The position numbers and the translations under genes are program-made. Below, piece after piece: positions 1 through 7,077 of a stretch of DNA of 24,083 nt (the stretch's first letter is position 1; each line of letters begins with the position of its first letter). The stretch spans positions 1-24,083 of the forward strand of contig CAJJNP010000033.1 in assembly GCA_905193145.1 (NCBI GenBank), given 5' to 3'. Source of the DNA: an uncultured Odoribacter sp. (GTDB lineage Bacteria > Bacteroidota > Bacteroidia > Bacteroidales > Marinifilaceae). Under the pieces are notes generated by a model. It searched no databases, was not told the origin of the DNA, and saw only the letters and a list, made by a program, of their open reading frames with translations.

Positions 1-2
1 TG

Positions 3-719
3 AATGATTGGATTAATATTGCTCGTTTGCGAACTTGGTTTGGCTCGTTGGCAGGTACAGTGAGTGATTTGTTTGTGGCATTGTTTTCTATTACCTTTAT
101 TTCTTTTTTCTTTTTGAAAGATAGTCGCTTGTTTTCAGGAATGGTATTGGCTATTGTACCTTCAAAATATGAAGAGCAGGCAAAAAATGCCTTGGATTCT
201 ATACAGAATTTGTTAGTACGTTATTTTGTTGGTTTGTTTTTTGAGGTGATAGGTGTGATGGTATTGAACGTAATAGGTCTCTCTATTGTAGGACTAAATT
301 TCAATAATGCAGTTGTAATAGGTCTGGTGACCGGTATTTTGAATGTAATACCATATATTGGGCCATTGATTGGAGTTTTGTTTGGCCTGACTGTCGGTGT
401 CGCATTGAATTTAGATCTTCCGTTTTATCAGGAAATGTTGCCGTTGTTGTTTGGAATGACTGTTGTGTTATTGTTTACACAATTGATTGATAATGTCGTT
501 TACCAGCCTTTGATTTACGGAAATAGTGTTCATGCTCATCCATTGGAAATCTTTTTGGTATTGTTAATGGCAGGAAGTATTGCGGGAATTCCGGGGATGA
601 TGTTGGCAATTCCTTCTTATACTGTATTACGTGTGATTTTAAAAGAGTTTTTTAATAAATATAAGTTGGTGAAGAAATTGACCCAAAGTCTTGTAGAAAA
701 TAAAACAATCAGGCAGTAA
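3..719 (+). CDS. AI-2E family transporter, C-terminal part (5' end outside window)
   Basis: An open frame runs in from the left window edge (first full codon at 3) and stops with TAA at 717-719, so the gene is truncated at its 5' end by the window, not by mutation. The product is an inner-membrane protein of the AI-2E/PerM/YhhT family, whose members export small molecules or act as Na+(Li+)/H+ antiporters; the substrate cannot be read from sequence. Visible family marks are a hydrophobic segment ending in FFFLKD, the loop NVIPYIGPLIG, then DNVVYQPLIYG followed by HPLEIFLVLLMAGSIAG near the C-terminus. Around five membrane segments remain in the visible part. The stop codon lies inside the following terminator stem, and the gene converges on lon. 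Family assignment is firm; function is not. Confidence 0.88.
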   Translation, partial: NDWINIARLRTWFGSLAGTVSDLFVALFSITFISFFFLKDSRLFSGMVLAIVPSKYEEQAKNALDSIQNLLVRYFVGLFFEVIGVMVLNVIGLSIVGLNFNNAVVIGLVTGILNVIPYIGPLIGVLFGLTVGVALNLDLPFYQEMLPLLFGMTVVLLFTQLIDNVVYQPLIYGNSVHAHPLEIFLVLLMAGSIAGIPGMMLAIPSYTVLRVILKEFFNKYKLVKKLTQSLVENKTIRQ

Positions 720-738
720 TTTACTGTCTGATTGTTTT
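702..738. terminator. Bidirectional terminator between AI-2E transporter gene and lon
   Basis: Inverted repeat with 16-bp arms 702-717 and 723-738, one G-T pair and loop AATTT, ending in a T-run on + and flanked by A/T-rich sequence that gives a T-rich tail on -. The TAA stop of the + gene overlaps the stem. It lies 14 bp from the lon stop, so it can serve both convergent genes. Confidence 0.8.
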
Positions 739-751
739 TATAGGAATGGCA

Positions 752-3166
752 TTATAATAATGCGAGTTTTATGACTTCACTGATATGGTCAACATAGTGG
801 AATTTAAGCCCTTTCAAATATTCTTTCTTTACCTCTTCTACGTCTTTCTTATTTTCGCAACAAAGAATAATTGTTTTAATACCAGCTCGTTTGGCTGCCA
901 ATATTTTTTCACGTATTCCGCCTACCGGTAGCACTTTACCTCGTAAAGTTATTTCTCCTGTCATGGCAATGGCTTTTTTTACCTTTCTGCCAGTTAAGGC
1001 AGATACCAATGAGGTTACCATTGTAATACCGGCGGAAGGACCGTCTTTGGGGACTGCCCCTGCTGGAACATGAAGGTGAATGTCATGTCCATCGAATATT
1101 TCTTCGTTAACACCTAACTCTGCAGCATGGGATTTGATGTATTCCAATGCGAGCGTTGCTGATTCTTTCATTACATCTCCAAGGTTGCCCGTAAGTGTAA
1201 GGATTCCTTTCCCTTTGCTGTAGCTTGATTCTATGAATAGAATTTCTCCTCCGACAGCAGTCCAGGCAAGACCTGTCACAACACCTGGTAATTCGTTACC
1301 TTGGTATTCTTCGCGAGAAAAAATAGGACTTCCTAAATATTCTTTTACTTTGGCTTCATCCAAAGTGACCGTATATTTTTTGTTCATGGCCACTTTTCTA
1401 GCAACATGTCGCATGATTTTAGCAATTGTCATGTCTAGATTGCGTACTCCAGATTCGCGAGTGTATTTTTCAATGATATGTTCAATGATGTCGTCTGGGA
1501 TCATGATATTGTCTGCGGTGATCCCATGGTTTTCCAACTGTTTGGGTATCAGGTGGTGTTTGGCGATTTCTCGTTTTTCTTCCATAAGATATCCACTGAC
1601 CTCAATGATTTCCATACGGTCGCGTAATGGTGCGGCGATTGTGCTCAAGTCGTTGGCTGTTGCTATGAACATAACTTTGGATAAGTCGTAGTCAACGTCC
1701 AAAAAATTGTCATGGAAAGCGTTGTTTTGCTCAGGATCTAATACTTCCAATAAGGCGGATTGAGGGTCTCCACGAAAATCTTTACCAACTTTATCGATTT
1801 CATCTAAAATAAAAACAGGATTAGATGTTCCGGCTTTTTTGATATTTTGCAGGATACGTCCTGTCATGGCTCCGATATAGGTCTTACGGTGTCCTCGAAT
1901 TTCAGCCTCATCATGCAGACCTCCTAATGACATACGGACAAATTCACGGTTGATGGCTTTTGCAACAGATTTTCCTAAAGAGGTTTTGCCAACTCCCGGA
2001 GGACCATATAGACATAAAATAGGAGATTTCATGTCTGCTTTCAATTTGAGAACAGCCAAATATTCCAGTATCCTTTCTTTTACTTTTTCCAGTCCAAAAT
2101 GGTCTGCATCTAACATTTCTTGGGCATGATTTAAATCGAGATTGTCTTCGGAACAATGATTCCAAGGCAATTCGAGCATTTCATGTAGATAATTTGACTG
2201 TACTGAATAATCTGGTGATTGCGGGTTTAGACGTCTCATTTTATTCAGCTCTTTGTCAAATAGGTCTCGGATGTTTTGATTCCACTCTTTTTGTGCAGCC
2301 CGGTCTTCAAGCTCTTGGAATTCTTCGTCGATGGGATTTCCGCCTAGTTCATCCTGGATTGTTTTCATCTGCTGATGTAGGAAATACTCCCGTTGCTGCT
2401 GATCGATATCTGTTTTCACTTTCTTTTGGATATCATTTTTGAGTTCCAATAGATTCAGCTGCTGACTAAGAATTTCCAATAATTTGAGAGCCCGTCCCTT
2501 AAGATTATCTATTTCCAACAATTCTTGTTTGTTTTTATAAGGGACATCCGTATTTGATGAAATAAAGTTAATCAAGAAGAGCATGCTCTCAATATGTCGT
2601 AAGGCTATATTGGCTTCTTTGGGAATTTCATTGGAATAACGTACAATTTTTGAGGCCATATCTTTTAAAGACTCGGCAATTGCATTGTATTCTGGATCAT
2701 TTTCCGGTATTGCCTCTTCTTGTTTGAGGGATATTTTCCCGACGTGATAAGGGTCAGAATATAAAATATCCTCCAATAAAAAACGTTTTTTTCCTTGAAT
2801 GATAGCTGTTGTTGTGCCATTAGGCATTTCTAGGATTTTCACAATAGATGCAACTGTACCCACTTTGTATAAATCATCAAAGTTAGGTTCTTCAATATCA
2901 GTGTCCTTTTGTGCAATGCAGCCGATTAAATCACCGCTTTTGTTGGCTTCTTGAATTAGTTGGAGCGATTTCTTGCGTCCGATATTGATAGGGATAATAA
3001 CACCTGGAAACAATACCGTGTTTCTCAATGGAAGAATGGGTACTGTATCAGGAATTTTTATGTCTTCGTTGAGTAGTTCCTTTTCATCGGCAATGACTGG
3101 GATGAAGCCGGCAAGGTCTTCTCCTAATGCTTCCAATAGGTCTACTTTTAAATTTATTTTGCTCAT
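752..3166 (-). CDS. lon: Lon ATP-dependent serine protease
   Basis: Cytoplasmic AAA+ protease that unfolds and degrades misfolded and regulatory proteins. I chose the ATG at 3166 (MSKINLK), giving 804 residues. The frame extends 11 codons upstream only to a TTG, and AAGGA lies 10 bases before the chosen ATG. In numbering from the chosen start: LON substrate-binding N-domain about 40-245 (VPILPLRNTVLFPG at its start), a coiled helical region about 245-350, Walker A GPPGVGKTS at 388-396, Walker B FILDEID at 452-458, and the C-terminal protease domain with catalytic Ser711 (PKDGPSAG) and Lys754 (GIREKILAAK). Length and all catalytic residues are normal for LonA. It is transcribed alone. A palindrome 47 bp upstream of the start is a candidate operator. 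Lon is usually stress induced in bacteria; whether it is here is not known. Confidence 0.97.
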   Translation of the reverse strand: MSKINLKVDLLEALGEDLAGFIPVIADEKELLNEDIKIPDTVPILPLRNTVLFPGVIIPINIGRKKSLQLIQEANKSGDLIGCIAQKDTDIEEPNFDDLYKVGTVASIVKILEMPNGTTTAIIQGKKRFLLEDILYSDPYHVGKISLKQEEAIPENDPEYNAIAESLKDMASKIVRYSNEIPKEANIALRHIESMLFLINFISSNTDVPYKNKQELLEIDNLKGRALKLLEILSQQLNLLELKNDIQKKVKTDIDQQQREYFLHQQMKTIQDELGGNPIDEEFQELEDRAAQKEWNQNIRDLFDKELNKMRRLNPQSPDYSVQSNYLHEMLELPWNHCSEDNLDLNHAQEMLDADHFGLEKVKERILEYLAVLKLKADMKSPILCLYGPPGVGKTSLGKSVAKAINREFVRMSLGGLHDEAEIRGHRKTYIGAMTGRILQNIKKAGTSNPVFILDEIDKVGKDFRGDPQSALLEVLDPEQNNAFHDNFLDVDYDLSKVMFIATANDLSTIAAPLRDRMEIIEVSGYLMEEKREIAKHHLIPKQLENHGITADNIMIPDDIIEHIIEKYTRESGVRNLDMTIAKIMRHVARKVAMNKKYTVTLDEAKVKEYLGSPIFSREEYQGNELPGVVTGLAWTAVGGEILFIESSYSKGKGILTLTGNLGDVMKESATLALEYIKSHAAELGVNEEIFDGHDIHLHVPAGAVPKDGPSAGITMVTSLVSALTGRKVKKAIAMTGEITLRGKVLPVGGIREKILAAKRAGIKTIILCCENKKDVEEVKKEYLKGLKFHYVDHISEVIKLALL

Positions 3167-3212
3167 TGGCAATGATCCTTTTATTTTAATGGTTATCAAA
3201 TGTGTTGCCTTT

Positions 3213-3233
3213 ATTATGACAAAATGTCATAAT
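3213..3233. promoter_or_regulatory. Perfect palindrome upstream of lon, candidate operator
   Basis: Arms ATTATGACA and TGTCATAAT, perfectly complementary, separated by AAA; centre about 57 bp upstream of the lon start codon. No gene overlaps it. It does not match the CIRCE element of HrcA. No T-run follows on either strand, so it is unlikely to be a terminator. The symmetry (TGACA-N3-TGTCA core) is what a dimeric repressor or activator would bind. The binding protein is unknown. Confidence 0.5.
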
Positions 3234-3308
3234 GGCGTATTCTTTTATGATATCTTATATATAAGGCAAATCTTGTGCCACTATTTTGTTTGTCATTAAT
3301 ATAGTACG

Positions 3309-3336
3309 AAAAACGCCGCCTAATCTAGGCGGCGTT
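3309..3336 (-). terminator. Intrinsic terminator of rpmE2
   Basis: GC-rich stem with perfect 10-bp arms AACGCCGCCT and AGGCGGCGTT, loop of 5, followed on the - strand by TTTTT. It begins 19 bp downstream of the rpmE2 stop. Confidence 0.9.
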
Positions 3337-3355
3337 GTATTATTCGGCAGAAAGA

Positions 3356-3619
3356 TTATTTCTTTCTTTTTTCCAAATGATCTTTGTAACGGTTCATAAA
3401 CTTGTCCACACGTCCGGCAGTGTCCACCAATTTCACTTTTCCAGTATAGAATGGGTGTGAAGTATTAGAGATTTCCAATTTTACTAATGGATATTCAACA
3501 CCGTCGATTTCGATAGTTTCTTTTGTTGCTGCAGTAGATTTTGTCAGCGTTGTAGTACCGTTAGACATATCTTTGAATGCCACCAGTCTGTAATTTTCAG
3601 GATGTATGCCCTTTTTCAT
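3356..3619 (-). CDS. rpmE2: 50S ribosomal protein L31 type B (zinc-independent)
   Basis: Small protein of the large ribosomal subunit near the central protuberance and inter-subunit bridge. Start at 3619 ([13 protein letters not shown]) gives 87 residues, the usual length of type B L31. Longer versions in this frame begin at a TTG (3691) or inside the leader and add a non-homologous tail. It carries the L31 marks [14 protein letters not shown] and [11 protein letters not shown], while the zinc-binding cysteines of type A L31 are absent; there is no cysteine at all, so it needs no zinc. Its promoter (3662-3692) and terminator (3309-3336) are both visible, so it is a single-gene transcription unit. 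In many bacteria the zinc-free paralogue replaces the zinc form under zinc starvation; here no Zur-like operator is recognisable, so it may simply be the constitutive L31. Confidence 0.95.
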   Translation of the reverse strand: MKKGIHPENYRLVAFKDMSNGTTTLTKSTAATKETIEIDGVEYPLVKLEISNTSHPFYTGKVKLVDTAGRVDKFMNRYKDHLEKRKK

Positions 3620-3661
3620 CGTATGTAAAATTTTATAATTATTCATTCCATTATCGGACGG

Positions 3662-3692
3662 CAAAGATAATTCATTCATAATAAACATCAAA
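3662..3692 (-). promoter_or_regulatory. Bacteroides-type promoter of rpmE2
   Basis: Read on the - strand: -33 box TTTG (3692-3689), 19-bp spacer, -7 box TATCTTTG (3669-3662), an exact fit to TTTG/TAnnTTTG. Predicted transcription start near 3655, about 36 bases before the L31 start codon. It also shows that the TTG at 3691 is upstream of transcription and cannot be the start. Confidence 0.75.
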
Positions 3693-3740
3693 GAAAAACA
3701 AGAACTTTTTTTATTCTCTTATAATGAGATGGATTTTACT

Positions 3741-3748
3741 TATTTTTG
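3741..3748 (+). promoter_or_regulatory. Candidate -7 box for pgeF
   Basis: TATTTTTG fits the Bacteroides -7 consensus TAnnTTTG, 23 bases before the ATG at 3772. No TTTG -33 box lies at the expected distance, so this is only half a promoter match. It nonetheless favours ATG 3772 over the in-frame ATG at 3724, which would lie upstream of transcription. Confidence 0.4.
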
Positions 3749-3771
3749 TTGGATTGAAAAAACAGAGGTTT

Positions 3772-4554
3772 ATGTTACAAAAGGTTGGTAATTCATTATT
3801 TAGTTATTATCGTTTCGAACATTTGGCTGAAAGAACGGAGCTTATTCATTTTATTTCTTCAGGTGATCATACAATCGGTTTTTCAGAGCAACAAACAGCG
3901 GCAACAATATGTTATAATCGTAAATTATTGGCTGAAACAGTCGGCTTTGAGGTGAATAATTTAGTGACAGGACATCAGGTTCATGGAACTCATGTAGCTG
4001 TCGTAGGTAAAGATGATGCCGGAAAGGGAGCATTGAGTGCTGAGAGTCGTTTCCCTAATACAGATGCTTTGGTAACTGATTGTGAAGGAGTCTGTTTGAT
4101 GGTGTTGTCGGCTGATTGTGTCCCGGTGTTGTTTTACGATCCCAGCCGGCGGGTGATTGCTGCTGCGCATGCTGGGTGGCGAGGTACAGCTGCAAATATT
4201 GTGGGAGAAGTTGTTGCAAAGATGCAACAACATTGGAAATGTGAGCCTAAGAATATTTTGGCTGCAATTGGTCCTTCAATCGGGCCATGTTGCTTTGAGG
4301 TGGATGAAGAGGTCGCAGCGGTTTTTAGAACTTCATATCCTGATATGGTGCATGCGGGAATATGCGAGGGGAAATATCAGGTTGATCTTTGGAATGTGAA
4401 CCGCTATGAATTATTAAAAGCCGGATTGGTTGATTCTAATATAGAAGTGGCCGAAGTGTGTACTGTGTGTAGCAGAGAGTCTTTTTTCTCTTATCGTCGT
4501 CAGGGTAAGACTGCCGGACGTTTTGGCGCCGGTATTTGTTTGCGGCATAGTTAA
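3772..4554 (+). CDS. pgeF: Purine nucleoside phosphorylase of the YfiH/PgeF (LACC1) family
   Basis: Cytosolic enzyme formerly annotated as multicopper polyphenol oxidase (DUF152). Characterised relatives are metal-binding purine nucleoside phosphorylase/adenosine deaminase enzymes (human LACC1/FAMIN, YlmD), and E. coli YfiH/PgeF keeps aberrant amino acids out of peptidoglycan precursors. I chose ATG 3772 (MLQKVGN), giving 260 residues, normal for the family; 16 extra codons to ATG 3724 are unlikely. Family motifs in this numbering: GHQVHGTHV with His68/His71, ADCVPVLFYDP with Cys116, AAHAGWRG with His133, then GPSIGPCCFEV and a C-terminal CSRESFFSYRRQGKTAGR. The His-Cys-His set is the expected metal/active site. 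It is divergent from rpmE2 and 99 bp ahead of lrgA in the same direction. Which reaction dominates in this organism is not readable from sequence. Confidence 0.9.
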   Translation: MLQKVGNSLFSYYRFEHLAERTELIHFISSGDHTIGFSEQQTAATICYNRKLLAETVGFEVNNLVTGHQVHGTHVAVVGKDDAGKGALSAESRFPNTDALVTDCEGVCLMVLSADCVPVLFYDPSRRVIAAAHAGWRGTAANIVGEVVAKMQQHWKCEPKNILAAIGPSIGPCCFEVDEEVAAVFRTSYPDMVHAGICEGKYQVDLWNVNRYELLKAGLVDSNIEVAEVCTVCSRESFFSYRRQGKTAGRFGAGICLRHS

Positions 4555-4622
4555 TTCACTCGTTTTCGTTGATTATTGGGTGGAAAATAGGGGTAGCAAG
4601 GACATCGAAAGGGGAGATATTA

Positions 4623-4630
4623 TATTTTTG
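4623..4630 (+). promoter_or_regulatory. Candidate -7 box for lrgAB
   Basis: TATTTTTG matches TAnnTTTG and ends 23 bases before the lrgA ATG, the same spacing as at pgeF. No proper -33 TTTG is found. Co-transcription from pgeF remains possible because the 99-bp gap has no terminator hairpin. Confidence 0.35.
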
Positions 4631-4653
4631 TTGATATTTTTACTGATTAGATT

Positions 4654-5010
4654 ATGTTGTCGGGAATCTTTATTGTATTGTTGTTTTATTGTTTAGGAGA
4701 ACTTACCGCTTGGTTGCTCAATGGTTTTATTCCTGGTAGTGTTATCGGTATGGTATTGCTGTTTGTAGCTTTGTGCTTAAAATTAGTCAAACCGGAAACA
4801 TTGAAGCCTGTAGCAGGCTTTTTATGTAATAATATGGGGCTATTTTTTGTGCCGGCGGGAGTAGGTATCGTTAATGCATTAGATATTTTATCTGCATATT
4901 GGGAAGCAGTGCTTGTGGCCTGTGCAGTAAGTACTATTGTTGTTATTGTTGTAGTCGCTTCTTTACAGCAGTGGTTTGAAAAACATCGTAAGGGAGCTGA
5001 AGATCGATAA
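4654..5010 (+). CDS. lrgA: CidA/LrgA family membrane protein
   Basis: A 118-residue inner-membrane protein with about four hydrophobic segments. The family marks are FIPGSVIGMVLLFVALCLK near residues 25-43 and the block FLCNNMGLFFVPAGVGIV near 57-74, followed by a charged C-terminal tail (WFEKHRKGAEDR). LrgA/CidA proteins were first described as holin-like modulators of murein hydrolases; with LrgB, related pairs in Bacillus and Streptococcus take up pyruvate. The next gene, 15 bp downstream, encodes the LrgB partner, so the two form an operon. No LytSR-type two-component system, the usual regulator in Firmicutes, is in the window. Confidence 0.9.
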   Translation: MLSGIFIVLLFYCLGELTAWLLNGFIPGSVIGMVLLFVALCLKLVKPETLKPVAGFLCNNMGLFFVPAGVGIVNALDILSAYWEAVLVACAVSTIVVIVVVASLQQWFEKHRKGAEDR

Positions 5011-5025
5011 GTTAATTGTTTGTAG

Positions 5026-5727
5026 ATGGAAACATTGTTAAATTCAGAAATATTTATTCTTGCCTTTGTTATAGGAGTTTATTTATTCGCTTTATGGCTT
5101 TATGGAAAGACAAAACTGCCTTTTTTGCATCCATTGTTAGTATCAATTCCTTTATTGGCCCTGGGAACTCATCTATTGGGGATTACATATGAATCTTTTG
5201 AAAGGGGGAGTCGTATTATCAGTTTTATGCTTGGCCCTACTGTGGTGGTATTGGGATATCTGCTATATGAACAGTTGGAGCATTTGAAAGAAAACGCCCT
5301 TTCAATCATAACCTCCGTATTTGTTGGTTGTGTCACAGGTATTGTAAGTGTGATATTCATAGCCCGTTATTTTGGAGCCGATCACGCATTGATTGCTTCA
5401 TTGGAGCCAAAATCTGTGACGACACCGATAGCTATGAGTATAGCAGAGAAGGCTGGTGGTATCCCCTCTATTGCAGCTGTTGTAGTAATTGTTGTCGGGA
5501 TTTTCGGTGGTATTGTCGGACCTTTTATATTGGAGCGTTTGGGAATAAAGAGTCGTATTGCTCGAGGATTGGCATTAGGTTCTGCTGCACATGGTTTGGG
5601 TACTGCCCGGGCTATGGAGTTAGGTTCTATTGAAGGGGCTATTAGTGGTTTGGCGATAGGAGTGATGGGAATTATGACTGCAGTTCTTGTTCCTGTGATA
5701 GAAATGATTTTAGAGAAAATACAATAA
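5026..5727 (+). CDS. lrgB: LrgB family membrane protein
   Basis: A 233-residue polytopic inner-membrane protein, partner of LrgA. It begins METLLNSEIFILAFVIG and has the LrgB signatures LGPTVVVLGYLLYEQ, SLEPKSVTTPIAMSIAEKAGG and LGSAAHGLGTARAMELG. The second and third are the strongly conserved re-entrant and transport-like motifs. Length matches the family (about 225-235). It lies 15 bp behind lrgA and its stop codon is part of the stem of a perfect terminator shared with the convergent thioredoxin gene. Probable role is metabolite (for example pyruvate) transport or control of cell lysis; the sequence does not decide between these. Confidence 0.92.
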   Translation: METLLNSEIFILAFVIGVYLFALWLYGKTKLPFLHPLLVSIPLLALGTHLLGITYESFERGSRIISFMLGPTVVVLGYLLYEQLEHLKENALSIITSVFVGCVTGIVSVIFIARYFGADHALIASLEPKSVTTPIAMSIAEKAGGIPSIAAVVVIVVGIFGGIVGPFILERLGIKSRIARGLALGSAAHGLGTARAMELGSIEGAISGLAIGVMGIMTAVLVPVIEMILEKIQ

Positions 5728-5763
5728 TAAAGACAGAGTTAAATCAACTCTGTCTTTATTATT
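5723..5763. terminator. Bidirectional terminator between lrgB and the TlpA-like gene
   Basis: Perfect inverted repeat with 18-bp arms 5723-5740 and 5746-5763 and loop AAATC. The stem includes the whole lrgB stop (5725-5727) and most of the stop of the convergent gene (5762-5764). A/T-rich ends provide U-tracts in both directions. Confidence 0.85.
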
Positions 5764-7072
5764 AGTGAAGTGATTCCAATTTTTCAACAATCATAGAATT
5801 TGAAGGGCGTAGAGTCTTGTACTCTAACAATCGTCCGTCTTTCCCGTAAATCAAAAAATGAGGTATACCTTTGACATTTAGCATTTCTGCGAAGGTGTTA
5901 TCTGTTGCTCGCCATTGATTACCGTGCATTTTCAGTTGTTTCATTTTTTGAATCCATTCCGGGCGTCGTGAATCCAGAGAGATGCTTACAAATACAACAT
6001 CTTTGTTTTTTAGTTTCTTTTCCAGTTTTTGCAAATGGGGAACTTCGCCTACGCAAGGACCGCACCAAGAAGCCCATAGGTCAACATATATATATTTCCC
6101 TTTGAAATCAGATAATTTGTGATTGTTACCATCTTGATCTTCAAAGCTGATATCGGGCATTTCTGCTCCGACAATGGAGTATCGTTTGGCTCGATATTGT
6201 TTTAGAATTTCTTCGCGATTAGGAAGTTCTGTTGTCAGTTTTTCTAAACGTGAGTAATTTTCATCGGAATAACTATAATTGCGTAAGTAATTTTCAATGA
6301 TTCGATTTGTTACTTCGATACGAAGATCTAAATTTTTGAACTGTTCTTGTAGTAGATGCAATTGTTCTTCAGGTTCTTTGCTTTGTTGATTTAAATAGGT
6401 TGATATGTGCATCGGGCAGTCATAGAACATTTTCCAATAGGCAATATCACAAGTTTGTGGAACTGACGGCAACTCTAAATTTGTAGGAACTGTCCAATTG
6501 GGGATACGTGAATAGATGAACTTTAAATTGGAAACTGCACTTAAATATTCCATGTTTGCCCACTTTTCAATATATTCCTTTACCTTTTTATCTGGGGATG
6601 AGGAAGTGTTGATTTCTTGAGCTTTCTCTATGAAATTGGATAAAAAATGTTCCACTGTATCAGGCGAGGGCGTTGTTGTCCATAAATGCCGATTCTGTTT
6701 CTGACAATATTCCCTGAAATGTTGCAGAGCTTGGTTATTGTTGTCTTTTACAGAGAATTCTGATGTTGTATTGACAAAATTTATTGTCATACATACATTG
6801 GCTCCGGCTTCCAGATAGACGGGAGAGGAAAATTGCCATTTGTTTTCCTCTTCAACTACTCCCGCAAGTGTAAAGAAAGGAATTTTTTGTGTTGGTATTG
6901 TTACTCTGAAATGTCCGTTAGCGTCCGGTGTGATGGTGAAGTTGGTATCGCAACCTTGGAAGGATAAAGTGCTAACCTTACCAGCTTGAATATCTCCGGA
7001 TAATGTGCAGATGGTTTTGTCCTGGCAGGCAAAGCTGCACAGGACAAGTAATGCTATAAGTAGTTTGTTCAT
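5762..7072 (-). CDS. TlpA-type thioredoxin lipoprotein, last gene of the SusCD operon
   Basis: A 436-residue exported thiol-redox protein. The signal sequence MNKLLIALLVLCSFAC suggests lipidation at Cys16. Residues about 20-100 resemble the DUF4369 N-terminal beta domain found on Bacteroidetes thioredoxins. Residues about 110-295 are an alpha-helical linker I cannot assign. Residues about 300-436 are an AhpC/TlpA-like thioredoxin fold with WASWCGPC (redox Cys337 and Cys340) and cis-proline loop GIPHF at 402-406. Such proteins reduce or rearrange disulfides of periplasmic substrates. It follows the PKD-like gene by 5 bp and ends in the terminator shared with lrgB. The N-terminal part has extra cysteines (22, 41, 94, 123, 208, 219), unusual for a Bacteroides envelope protein. 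Its substrate is unknown; position suggests action on the ligand or proteins of this import system. Confidence 0.87.
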   Translation of the reverse strand: MNKLLIALLVLCSFACQDKTICTLSGDIQAGKVSTLSFQGCDTNFTITPDANGHFRVTIPTQKIPFFTLAGVVEEENKWQFSSPVYLEAGANVCMTINFVNTTSEFSVKDNNNQALQHFREYCQKQNRHLWTTTPSPDTVEHFLSNFIEKAQEINTSSSPDKKVKEYIEKWANMEYLSAVSNLKFIYSRIPNWTVPTNLELPSVPQTCDIAYWKMFYDCPMHISTYLNQQSKEPEEQLHLLQEQFKNLDLRIEVTNRIIENYLRNYSYSDENYSRLEKLTTELPNREEILKQYRAKRYSIVGAEMPDISFEDQDGNNHKLSDFKGKYIYVDLWASWCGPCVGEVPHLQKLEKKLKNKDVVFVSISLDSRRPEWIQKMKQLKMHGNQWRATDNTFAEMLNVKGIPHFLIYGKDGRLLEYKTLRPSNSMIVEKLESLH

Positions 7073-7077
7073 GATTC

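Noticed and set aside
1233..1691. 152-codon + strand frame antisense to lon
   Set aside because: It lies wholly within a fully conserved lon gene, has no family features and is a frame shadow.
3724..3771. Longer pgeF beginning at ATG 3724
   Set aside because: The added residues do not resemble the family N-terminus and the candidate -7 box lies downstream of this ATG.
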